From Sinotaia quadrata (Eukaryota; Mollusca; Gastropoda; Architaenioglossa; Viviparidae): a DNA stretch of 64,000 nucleotides. A program made the position numbers and the translations under genes. Shown one piece after another: positions 10,010-23,300 of the stretch. The stretch lies in contig CM054182.1 in the NCBI GenBank assembly GCA_028829895.1, positions 89,677,046-89,741,045 on the forward strand. Direction: 5' to 3'. Each line of letters starts with the position of its first letter. Within the stretch, counting starts at the first letter, position 1. The notes under the pieces are model-generated. The model worked only from the letters and a program-made list of their open reading frames with translations. It was not told the DNA's origin and ran no database searches.

Positions 10010-12948
10010 CGTGCACGCATGCACACACGCAAATATATATAAACACTCACCAACGCACATACACATGTACATATACACAAGCATATATTTACTTGTGGAA
10101 TGCATTGCGCTTAGACACACACGTGTGCGGCCCACACACATGCATACACACGCATAGACACGCGTGTGCAGCCCACACACATGCATACACACACATAGAT
10201 ACACAATCACGCGCGCACATGCACATTTAGATTAGATGCGGAAACCATTACTGATTTTGGTCAATTTTCGCATTAAAGTTAATTTTCTTTATTTGCATAT
10301 TTCCCCTCAATCGTACGTCAACCGACTCTCTGAGGGCGCCCTGTCTCACTAGCTGATAACATCTGGAACATCGTTGATTAAGCATAATTCTTTTACCAAG
10401 ATGGAAAGACAGTCCATCTTGGGAGAAATGTGTAATCGTTACACTTAATATGATGATTTAAAAGAAGCTAACTGGCACTTAAAACCACAAGCCGCTCTAC
10501 ATTCGCCCACTCTCCCACCCACACTCGCAGCATATTTTATTCATCTTGCAGTTTTCTTTCCCATTACTTTGGAAATTTCAGTGTGTCTTCATTGACTTCG
10601 CACTGTAGCTTAAATTTGTATCCACGTGCTCAGAAATACTGTAGGCGAGTTAAAAAAGACAGTTATACATTTTAAAGTATAGTAGCTACAAATATTATTT
10701 CAGCAGTTTGCTTAAGAGATTTCTACCCACAACATATTATACCACCCACCCCCAACACAAGCACACGACCAGTGGAGAGGGATGGGGGAGGGGAGGAGGA
10801 GAAGAAACAGAAAGAAGTTGTGGCGGAGTAAATTTGATTGTCCCTATTTCTAGACTTAATTGTTATATTAAATTGTTAAAATGACCCGGCCTTCGGCACT
10901 CCTTATGATGGTATTTTTTGTAAGCGTCAGATTTGGAATAAACAACTCGTGTTGAGAATATGCTAGAAAATTGCTGATGCAATCCAAACCAGTTCCAACT
11001 GGAGGAATAGTTTTCTGACTAATAGTCTCCTAATAGTTCATTACAAAATCATCCAATGGGGATGGACCGGAAGTTTCTTTGTTGAAGAAGTACTCTATGC
11101 TAATCATTTTGAATTTGAACATAACTCGAGTCCGGTCATAAAGGCAATCGTTAGCTTATGGTAAATTATCTGACTGATAAAGAAAGAATGGACTTAAAAT
11201 ATATCGTACATGCTTGCTATTGATCTATGATTTGAACTTGAGAATGCATTATGTGTATTGACTTTAACTATTTCTATAAAACTCTGTTCTCATTTCTGTG
11301 ATGATATCCATGTATTTATATTAACTGACTGCTTATATCTACTTGAACATTGTTACGAAGTGATGTAAATGTCAACACTTTTTTGATTTTATTCATATAA
11401 TTCATATTTGATTGTTGATTCAATAAATTTAAATTTATTGACATTTCTATCACATATTGATAATTAATCATATGTTGGAAAGACAGTGGGTGGATGGGGG
11501 CTTGCTAAATATAGATTAATGACGGATTTGTCTTCTCTTTTAGTAAGAAGTTTTCCACCTATGGAAATATTGTGTGACGGTAAATGTTTGTCTTTAATGT
11601 TGTGGAAGAAAGAAACGTTTACAGCACCCACATATCCACCAAGTGAGAGAGACGAGTGGTGTCTTGTAGAGAATTATTAATAACATAAATTAAAATTCTC
11701 ATCACTTGCAATTAGTTATGGGTAATAATAATAATAATAATAATAATAACCATTAACAAGGTATCGTTGGTGTCACAAAGCGAAATGTTACCTGTAAATA
11801 TTACAAAGACCGCGGACCACAACCCTCGTTGAAAGATTGTGTTCCCACAACCAATATTTTTTTTTTAGCAGTTGATTGAAATATTTAGAGGAAAAAATTT
11901 TAAGAATTAATGCTTTTGACTTTGACTTTGTCTTTGCCACCCATGTTAGCTAATACGTTTTAAAAACCATTTTTTGGGGGGCTAGGTTGATATCATATCT
12001 TGTAAATCCAAAAGTTAGCACATTTTAAGAGAATTTGTAAGAAGTGTTCCAGAGCAGACATTTTGTTGTTGTTGTGAAAACCGCTCAGGTCAAGTCGTTT
12101 ATTCACCCGTGACGTATTACGTAGCAGTGATATTTCCAGTGATATAACGCGAAAATAAAGTTTTGATTTGTTACATAACAATTTTCTTGACTGCCATTTG
12201 TGTACGTCAGTGATATGCGGTGCTTTCGTGGCGATTGTGTTTTGAATCACTTGTTTAGTCACGCATTTCTTACGTGTGTGTGAAATTCTCGTTCATGTTT
12301 CTGCAGGTCCACCCGACCCGCCCACGCAGGTGACGTTAAGTGTGGCTAGTAACTCCTCTCTGCATATATGTTTTGATGAACCCTTAAACCACAATGGCTC
12401 AGTGGTCACCAGATATAAAGGTATGTTATTTTGTAGATAACTGACATATTTTCTTAAAGTGTTAATGCGAATAAAGTGTGTGTATATGTGTGTGTGCACG
12501 CGTGAGTGTGCGTTTATGTGCTTGTTGTGTGTCTGAGAGAGAGGTGGGAGAGATGAATTAGAGGAAATTTAAAAACCAACACTCTGATCAGCAGACAAAA
12601 ATTTAGTCTGTTGAAAGCAAAGTTAAATAGCTACAGAAACAAATCATTCTATTAGAATTGGAAATTCTATTTTCTTTCTAAAGCAAATACATTACAACAA
12701 GAGATATATTTAAACGTAAAAACGCTTTGTACATGCTTTTTCAGTGGAATGGAGTTGCTACGAAGATTTTCTCCCCCTGGCAGGGGAGGCAACCGTGGAA
12801 GATCCGCGACATCTGGAGTACGAAATACGGGGACTCGCGAAAGGATGTCATTATTATGTTCGCGTCACTGCGTGCAATGTCAAGGGCTTTGGCGGTTACG
12901 CTGTGTCCTCCCCGCCCTACGCCGTTCCATCTAGTGAGTACAAATATT

Positions 12949-12986
<38 letters not shown>

Positions 12987-14299
12987 AGTACAAGTCCATA
13001 TAAATAACGCAAGTCCATACGTATAGTACAAGTCTGTAGGCCTATACTTTGTGTGCACAAGTCTTGACATAGTGTAATATAGTGCAAGTCCATGTGTATA
13101 AAGTAAATCCTTATTGTACAAGTCTGTAGGCCTATACTTTGTGTGCACAAGTCTTGACATAGTGTAATATAGTGCAAGTCCGTACATAGAGTGTATAAAT
13201 GTCCATATCTATTAGTATATAGGAATTCTGAAATAATTGTTACGTCTAGCTGACTATGATTAGTTTTAGCACCGCGCAATCTCCTCACGGACTAACTAAT
13301 TAATTAATCTTAGGATTACTGCCCACTTAACACCTCACCAGTAGTGTGACCTTGAAAGCTGTCATTAGAACAGTTTTCGATGGAATAATCGCCATCGCGT
13401 TCTTCCTCTCCAGATAAGTGCACAATGTTTATTAGCTTGATCCCCTTAGTTAACCATACCGCAGACAGTCTTTCCATATCCGACACAGTCCATTCATACC
13501 GGGCAGTCTTTCCATATACAGTTTTTCCATACCGGATACAGTCCACAGTCTATCCATACCGGGGGTCACCACCCTTATATTCCAGGCACACTCTTTCCTT
13601 TCCGGACAGTCATCCATATCGGGTTACCAGCCATCTATTCCAGACAGCCTTTCCTTTCCGGACAGTCATCCATATCGGATTACCAGCCTTCTATTCCAGA
13701 CAGCCTTTCCTTTCCGGATAGTCATCCGTACCGAAAATATTCCATCCATACCGGACAGAGTCCACAGTTCATCCATATCGTACACAAACCATCCATTCCG
13801 GACACAGTCCATTCCCGCCGAACACAGTCCTTCATGACAGCCAATCAGTGCTTCAGATTTCCTTTGGTTATACATAACAGTGTAATTCCAACGAATTTAT
13901 TTTTTTCCACGAATAATAACCCTAAGCCTAATTAATTATGTTGGCTTTTATTAGCAATACTTCTATGAAATTAATTAAGGTTAGTGTTTAGGTTAGAATT
14001 CTTTAAAAAAATATTCGTTTGATTTAAAAAAAATGTACCCTCGATTGTTATTTACTTATCCGGAGTTTACTCATCCGGAGTTTACTTATCCGGAGTTTAC
14101 TCAGGACCAAAAACTTGTATCAATTATCCTTGTGGATCTTTTAAAAATTATATATGATTTTTGCATATTAAATTTTGCGAATGTGAATTCCGTATTAATC
14201 TTCATGTTGCACTTCCAAAACCGTTATGAAGGTATTATTTTTAAACAGTATATGGAAAACATTTTAGGAATTAAAGTTAATAATTATATTAATTTCCAT

Positions 14300-14378
<79 letters not shown>

Positions 14379-17239
14379 ACACACCACACACACATTTCAT
14401 ATATGAAATAAACAAACAGCCGAAAGTACCTTAGGCTTTCTGTGTATATAATTTACGAACGATCAACAACATAGGTATTTTACTGGAGGGGTAAGATAAG
14501 ATTGCCCAAGAGGAAAGACTCGTACGAAATGAACACACTGCTTGGCTTTTAGCGGCACCCTCTTTGGGAATTCCATGTCTTCATGTGGCTGACGATAATT
14601 TTCTCTCAGACTCTACCGAATGCTTTGTTCGGAACCGCACTGGGTCTGGAGATGGATCGGGTGGAGAAGTTTTAAAGCACACGTTGGTCATCCACGCATT
14701 TAAAGGTCTATGTCCGTCTTACGACATTTGAGGGACAGTTGTTTAAATACTTCTCCTGGCAAGATTGCCATCGATGACATGTGGCTCTTACGAGCGTCTT
14801 TCGCAAATTCCGAGCCATAGTCACAAAAAATGTCTGTCTCAAATTCCGAGCCATAGTCGTAGAAAATGCCGGTCTGAAATTCCGAGCCATAATCGCAAAA
14901 AATGCCGGTCTGAAATTCCGAGCCATAATCGCAAAAAATGCCGGTCTGAATTTCTGAGCCATAATCACTAAATGCGGTCTCTAATTATAATCCACTGAAT
15001 GTCCAGCACCAATTTAGTTGACCCTTCCTTGTCAACAAAACGAAAAGGAAATGGTCGAGAATTAACATTTTTCCATTGAGCAGTTTTAAATAATTAGTCA
15101 ATAATGGACATCAGCAATAGTAACTGCCTTTTCGCCCGACCCCCCCCCCCCCCCAGTAAACAATTCCAGTGTGAAAGTCTCGTCGGTTGTTTCTTTTCTT
15201 TTCACGGACAGATTCACGCGTCAAGATCCATTGAGTACATTTATGCAAGGAATGAAGACGCATTCTTTGAAAAGTGGGTAACTGCAAAAAAAAAACAACA
15301 AAAAACACCCCACCCCAAATAAAATAGCGAAACTAAACTTCAGAAACTACATAATAATAAACTAATTACGACACATGTATGTGAGTAATGTAGAGAGCTG
15401 ACAGAATGGCAATCAACTTCCCATGGTCCAACAGTGAGTTATTTTTCTGTTTCTTCTAAAACAAAACAAAGAAACATATGTAATCACTGGTTTCTCAGAG
15501 GCTTGTCTCAACGTATTACCGTATTGCTACAAAAATGCGAACGCAGAGTTGAAGACGCCTCTCCCCTGCTGGGACGGAAATGGCATTATCTGTGATGCAC
15601 TTCTGTAAACTTGTTGCATCCGAGCACACCTACCTCATGTAAGGATCAGCGACTGCAGCGCTGCTTAGGCGAGAGAGTTATCTGCACTTAGCTTCATACC
15701 AAATCCAGACCTATCTCGTTATATCAAAGAGGGAAAGATACCCCGAGTAAAAAATGCAAATCGCATTAACATAAGGCATTCACAGAAATACCGTAATAAA
15801 AATGAAGAGAATTTGAAAAAAGTGTATAATTCGATTTAAGACATAATCTGAGTTTGTAAATAATACGTTTCGCTTTTCTTGTGTATGTATTTATTTATTT
15901 TTGTGTTATGTTAGGATCTACTTATTCTCGAGTGGCTGTGTATTCAGATTGTCGATAAATCGTGACTGTTGAATATGATTCTCATTATTTCTATACAAGT
16001 TACCACTACTTTCTTTCAAACAAAAAATTAAATGACAAAATAAATAACAGGCCTCTTAAAAGGGTTATGAGCGGTCATATTCAAGGGTACTTTAGCAAAC
16101 ACAGAAATATTTCAATCTATTGTAAATTGACGGTATTACAAGCGACGGCAGTGTTGCAGAAACATGGTTTCTAGATCTCTTAAGCATTAATTTTCAATGT
16201 TCTACAAGAGCTGAGAAAATAATAATGAGAACACCTGCAGGAAATTTAAACTTAATTGTCATAGACGTCAATCATCATCTTCATTATTATCATTATATCA
16301 AACTGCCAAATTCTTCTCAAACGAGTTCAGAATTCACTGCCAACTAAAAAATAGCATTTACAGATTCGACTGTTTCTGTAAATATTTATTGTTATATCAG
16401 TGGTGAAAAAACAATTTTTTTTTAATTTGGTGAAAGCAAATTATTAATGGTGAAAACAAATTTTCAGTGGTAAAAACACATTTTCAGTGGTGAAAACAAA
16501 TTTTCAGTGGTGAAAACAAATTTGAAACAGCACGTATACTTTAAAACCGATGCGATTGTTTAATGGTGCGTGTCGAATGGTTTCTAGATCACTGGCATTG
16601 AGATGGGGTCTTTTTTATGACATCATATTAGCAGCTTAAAATTTATATTCCCTCAAAACGCTTTACTGTGATCTGTTCGTCTCAACCAGTCACTTGCTAC
16701 CTTGCAGGTTGGCGGGATGTAGATGGGGTGACACCTCGCCTGGAAGGAAAGCTGCAATCCCTGCAGGTTCTTTTTGATCAGGTCAAAAGATCAAGGCCGC
16801 CGGAAGCTGCAGAAGTTAAAGGTAAGCCTTCGATACTATTGATTTGATTTGATTATTTTACTGTGGCTACAGAAGCTTATAATCACTACAGAAAATCTTA
16901 TTGTGAGTTTCGAGTGAACAGAGATAAATAAACAAATATAAATTTTGAGTATCGGGAGTGCAGAGATATAATTAGGCAGGGTAATGTTTGAGTATCGGAG
17001 TGTAGAGGTATAATTTGGCAGGGTAATATTTAGTATCTGAGTGTAGAGGTATAATTTGGCAGGGTGATGTTTGAGTATAAATGGATATAGAGATATTTGT
17101 TAAAGAATATGTGTGTGTGTAGATAGACAGACAGACGGACATGGGGAATTTTAAGTATGTAGAGACAAATGTTTACAAAGTAGTAATTTGTTGTGTTTGG
17201 GTGTAGAGGTTTATGTTGACAACAGATAAACACAGGTGA

Positions 17240-17305
<66 letters not shown>

Positions 17306-20300
17306 TTGGGTGATTATACAGCCTTTAGCGGTGTTAACCCAAATCTGTGTTTACCATTAAGGTAAACCTCTTGTAAACCTGTGGTTTATTTTTGTTGTAC
17401 AGATTCATCGAACACAGAATCTCCTCTACAGAAGAAGCGGATCAGCATAAAAAATCTTTTTCTCTCGGCACCGAAGTTCCAGAAAAGCGTTAAGAGGTTA
17501 GAACACTATTAACTACGCATTGTTAGAATGGTTAACAGTCTTGATTATGTTTGTTTGCGTGCTCATTACTTTCACTTACTGTAATTATAATGGCTCTTTA
17601 GTGACTCACTATTAATCATCCACACATATTTATTGGTGGCACTGCCTTGAGCAAAACCCGCGTTCACATGTTCATTATTCTCTGCCTGCAGGGGAGTTCA
17701 CTTAGCTTGCCTACTTTGTTGTGAAGACAAAGTGCTGGTGACGTCAGAAGAGCAGTTGCCTATTATCGAGGTGGACGAGAACTTTGCGGGTACCTCCATT
17801 CAAGCCGATCTGTATTGGCTGATGAAGGTATGTACTCAGTCTTACCACCCCTTACTGACGTGACGACTAAAGAATGTAGTGTCTCCTTGCGTCTGTCTTT
17901 GCTAATGATTTTCACTCAGAGGCCTAATGGGAATTGGGTGATCTGATTTACTGGTGATGTTCTTGGTGATCTGTGTTGTAGCAATGGTAGCAATTAGTTA
18001 TAGCCAGTAGTAGAGCAGGTTCTCTCTCTCTCTTTCTGTCTATCTGTCTGTCTGTCTATCTATCTGTATGCGTGTCTGTCTGTCTGTCCATATATGTACT
18101 CAATGTGGACTTTAGAAAAGAAAAAAGAGCTTGATTGAAAACACAATAATCTTTATCAAATAGAAAAGAACTGGAACAGTACCCAAACATTGCAAATAAT
18201 GTATTTTCATTTCTTCTTTAATTTTACTTTAGTCGAATATTAAAACTTGGTTTAATACCTGAATTTTCGTTTTTTGTCTAACTTAATAGTTAAACAAAAA
18301 TACTCTGAGGCCTGTTTGAAAGAAAAATGATAATATTAATAAATAATAATTACTCTGAATGGCTGCTCTCTCTTTCCTCAGATTGCCTGCACCTGGGAGG
18401 ACGTGAAGCTGTTACGCCAAGACATGGAAAAGACAAGCATTGCTGGCACCACTTTCAAAACTAAACTTCTGCAAGCAATAACAACTCTCCAGGTAATTGT
18501 ACCCTTGCTGCATGAAAATTAAGCATCAGAACAAAGTAATCAAGTGAGTCGAGGTACATGATCGGGGTGAGCACATCAGTGACCATGCTCACGATGGAGA
18601 GCATACTTTTAAGAAAAAAGCTTAATTCTAGGTCATTACCAAAGCATACATTGTCTGCATCTTTTGCGCACTGGTGGTAAACATAAATTGTCTGTATGTT
18701 TTGTGCGCATCAAATCAAAGCGTCAACTGTCTGTACGTTTTGTGCGCATCAAATCAAAGCATAAACTGTCTGTACATTTTGTGCGTATCAAATCAAAGCA
18801 TAAACTGTTTATACATTTTGTGCGTATCAAATCAAAGCATAAAGTGTCCCTACGTTTTGTGCGCATCAAATCAAAGCGTACAAAGGATTTATGATTTATA
18901 CTTTATAAGAGATAATAAATTTTCCTTTTGTAAAATCCACAAGAATTCGACCCCAATAATTCTTTGTGTTGGTACACAATTATATTCCACAAATTGAATC
19001 TCAAGCGTGTGACATTTGAACGTGTACAAATTTTAAGTTCAGAAAAGATGGGATTTTGGGTGGTTTTTTTTTTTTTTTACCTGCATGAGATGTACAAAGT
19101 TAATTCATTTTTATCACTCTCCTTTCAGAACTCCTTGGGCATGCAGGATCTAGGTCAGTTCTTCCATCGCCCTGTGCGCGCGGCTAACGGCAGCCTGATT
19201 TTGACGCTAGTGAACACGGTGCGCGAAACGAAGTTTGTGGCGCTGGGCTCGGCGAAATGGGTGTCGCTCAGCAAACTTCGGCGTCGACAGTCTCTTCCGG
19301 GTACTGACATCGGAGACGCCCATGGAATGCTGGTTGCAGCCATTCCTGTGAGTATTAACACGTGTCACTTTGTGCCATTGAACTCTGAGGTGTTGGGACA
19401 ACTGCATTTGCTTGTGTGTCCAGGCGTGCGTGTGACTGTGTGTGCGGGTATGTCCGTGAATGTATGCGCGTGTGTTTGTGTATTTTGGCTCCCAGTGTTA
19501 AGAAAGTATAATCATACTACTAACCTTATCGCCGGTTATCAACACAGATGGAAATCATCCTCTCTATATATATTACTGCCAAAGGTATGTGTTTTTTCTT
19601 GCCTAACTAATATTATATTTCATGTTTCTCTCTCGACATTAATTATATTTTATATTGTTATATATCGCTTATGACATTTAAGTGTCCAATGACCATGTAA
19701 GAATGTTCTGTCAAAGAACACATGTGGACGATTTTTTTAGTCCATGTGTATTTACTGACAGATCGGCACTTTATCTGAGAGATTGATTTGTCGAGCATAG
19801 AGCCACAAAGCAACGCCAGAATGGAATGATCCACGGGCCAGAGACAGTTCCACAGATCTCGTGTGTAACCATATACATACATATACATACGTCACTGGGA
19901 TCCCAGACGTCAGGGAACCAAAGCTAAGTAACTATAAAACCAACAAGCTACACAGCTTCAGTCAAGTTGTAGACAAACTCTACCATAAGTACTTTAGAGT
20001 TCATTTAGAAACATTCATTGTTCTCTTTTAAACTCATTTATAGCTCTCTCATACGAACGAACCGAATAACTACTGCAGTGTCCTAGGACTCAAAACGAAC
20101 ATTCTGTTACAACACCACGTGGTCGTAAATAGGCACTATATCTATATTTATGAACTCTTAACTGTTGAATTATTTGCTATTTGTCATCGTGTCATCTCAT
20201 GTTGAATACACTTATTGTTGATACATAGACCACTCGTGTTAGCGTGACTCACTTACATGTTATATATTGTAGTATGTCACCTGTATTTACTTACTATCCT

Positions 20301-23300
20301 GGCTGTATGTATCGGGGGGTGGGGAGGAGGGGCTCCAGCTATCTTCTAGAATTATTATTCTTCTATTCTGGCATTATCTATCAGTCATCTTTCTAACACG
20401 TGTGGCCAGCCAGAAGGTGTGTTTTGGGGATTAGCCTAAGGTTATGGGCGGCCCGGGGTGGTGGAGACTTAACATCTTGCCCATCTCTCAGCAAAACGTC
20501 ACACTCACCCCAAGTCATTTCTGTGTACTGAGTCAGGAATGGTCAAGATGTCTCTGATCAATGGATTTTGAGGTTAACTGTTCTCCAAGTACTAATTTTA
20601 AAACAAACAAACATGCATACATACAAACATATTACTGGTATATTGTGGAAACAGGTTAAATGTATCATATTCTGAGTAGGAACTGAACAAAATCTATCGA
20701 TTGTCTGTCTCCCTGAGTAACTAAAGTGTTTCTTTGTCAATTGTCCAATAAATATATTGTTATGACTTTCCATCATTCCTCGTCACCGATATCAGATTGT
20801 CTTTAGTCATCATTTAACGACAACAAGGAGAACTAATGCGAAATGGATAGATTTGTGCGTTGAGTGTGTTTGATCTTGAATAAAATTAATTAGTATCTTT
20901 GCTAATTAAATTACTTAGCATTTTTTAATCAAATTATTTGGTATTTTGTTAATTAAATTGTTATTTAAGTTACTTATGATCTTTATTGATTAAAGCTACT
21001 TAGTATCTAAGTTAATTAAATCACTTAGATCCTTTGTTAATTGAAGTTATTTAGTATCTTTCTTAATTAAATCACTTAATATCTTTGTTAATTAAAGTAA
21101 ATGAGTACTTTTGCTAAGGTTATAAGGTACATCTACTGATAAATGTTACTGAATACCTTTACTTCTGTTAATTAAAGCTATTCATGTCCTCTAAATTCAT
21201 CCCTACCTTTATCTCTTGTACTCGTTCCTTTGACTGCTTCATTCACACGTTGTGCCATACGTTAATCCATTTAACCGTTATCCATATTCTGTATTCTGTA
21301 TATATTCATACTGCTTCGTGATAACAGGAAATGTTGGAATATCGTGACGTCAGCAGCACGCCTCTGCCCAAGGGACTGTACTTAGGATTTCTCAAAATCC
21401 ACGTGTCCGTTGATTCTCTTCGCATCCTGGCCCCGCTGAAAACGCCCAACTGCCTGCCTTATGCCAAAGTGCGAGACTGTCCGAATGTGTCAAGGTCAGT
21501 TCCCACAGGGATTGTGTGTCGCTTATTTGCTTTAATTCTTTTATGAGATTCATGCGAAAGTTCAATTTAGTGATATATATGAATAAATAATCTGATTAAT
21601 ATGGTCGCAGACATAGGCGCCCATTCTTCATGGCAGCTTCTATATTGCAACTTGACGCTTAGTTCCAGTCTTATAATATTTAATTTCAATCTGTTGAATG
21701 CCACCCAGATCAACTTTTTAGTCGTAATAAAAATATCTTGTCTTCAAGAATTATTCTTCGCTAATAATACAATCATTTAACTGTCCATAAAAGTAGTCAC
21801 CAAGAAACGTCTAGTCATCAAGAGTCAACCTTCATGTCCTAAAATAATCTAACCTAGTCATCCAGATACAACTATTCATCAAGAAACCTATAGGCATTAA
21901 CAAACACATCGTCAACAAAAGAAATATAAAAAGCAGCTACTCAGTAAGAAAAAAAACACCAGCTACTGATCAAAAACAGCTAGTCATCAAGAAATACCTG
22001 TCAACAAGAAACAGCTATCAAACACAGCTACACAGCAAGAAACAACTAGTCATCAAGAAACATTTAGCCAGCAAGAAATAGCTATCATCAACAGCTAAGC
22101 AGCAAGAAAATCTAGTCAGCAAGAAATACCTACCCAACACAAGAAACAGCTAGTCAACAAGAAACACGAAGTCAACAGAAACAACTATCAAAACAGGTAG
22201 CCAACAAGAAACACGAAGTCAACAGAAACAACTATCAAAACAGCTAGCCAACAAGAAACACGAAGTCAACAGAAACAACTATCAAAACAGCTAGCCAACA
22301 AGAAACAACTAATTATTAAAAACAACTATCTATCAAGAAACTTCTGGACAGCGAGATACAACTTAAAAATAATCACTTAGTTATCAAGGCACAGCTAACA
22401 AGAAACAGCAAGTCATCCTCACGCAAATAAATCATCACTTATTTATCAAGAGTCACATAGTCATCGAAAACAACTATCGCCAAGATTCATTGAGCTGGTT
22501 ATCAAGGTTAACCTAGTTATAACCATGAACAAATCACGTATTCTTAAACAAGAACTGGCCATCTATATATATAAAATCAGCCATCAACACAAATTCTCAG
22601 AACGATCAAAAGCTCATTCCACCACGCTGGTAATCAGCCAGCTTCCCCACCCTCTTGACGCCCTTCTAAGAAACAACAAATATCTGATGCAATTGATGAA
22701 ACCCACTTCACCACCCGCTTTCAGTGATCATCCTTGTTACCCGTGCAAGCGCTTGCAAGATGCTGTGAGAAATAACCCTTAACGCCATGGAAGAATTGAT
22801 TTCACTTATTTACAGCATGCTTGTGCGATCATCATTAACACTGTGTCTGAGAGTGGCTGCAATTTCTTTCAAGGAACACGGATTTAAAAAAAATATATCA
22901 TTAAAAAAAAAATAACTGGTTCAGAGTGATGGCATTTACAACACGCTCATGTGCTTGATGATAAAGGCATTCAGTTCAGTGTAAGGTTTTTCACTGTTGT
23001 TTGTTTGCGCGATGGGGAAATAGTATTTAGGTCAAGGATCTTAATGGTGATGGTATTTGACAATAGATGGCGGGTGGTATTTGGTACATGCATGATGGGT
23101 AATAGTAATATCTCAAGACCAAGGGTAATAAGGTTGAAGGGATGACTCCCTCTGTCGGCCTATGTAAAAGAGAAAGGCGATATTTGCCGTGCTATCAATT
23201 TGGATGGAATTTTATATAATAAGAGAGTATTGCTTGGAAGATAGTATTAGAATTAAAATAGAGGATGGATAATTTCTGCTTTAAGAAAAACGGTGGTACT

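Larger units (their letters stand above)
10210..12306. other. Intronic stretch without recognisable gene
   Basis: ANKFN1 intron. It holds a perfect 20-bp palindrome (11421-11440) and an (AAT)n tract (11722-11749). The open frame at 11486-11680 has no family resemblance and is bounded by no good splice sites. Confidence 0.6.

Noticed and set aside
12741..13288. Minus-strand frames over the FN3 exon and downstream repeat
   Set aside because: Shadow of the real + strand exon plus a 90-bp duplication.
18664..18997. Lys/Arg-rich repeat protein (LSVRFVRIKSKHK units)
   Set aside because: Encoded by a 39-bp minisatellite inside an ANKFN1 intron; no splice sites.
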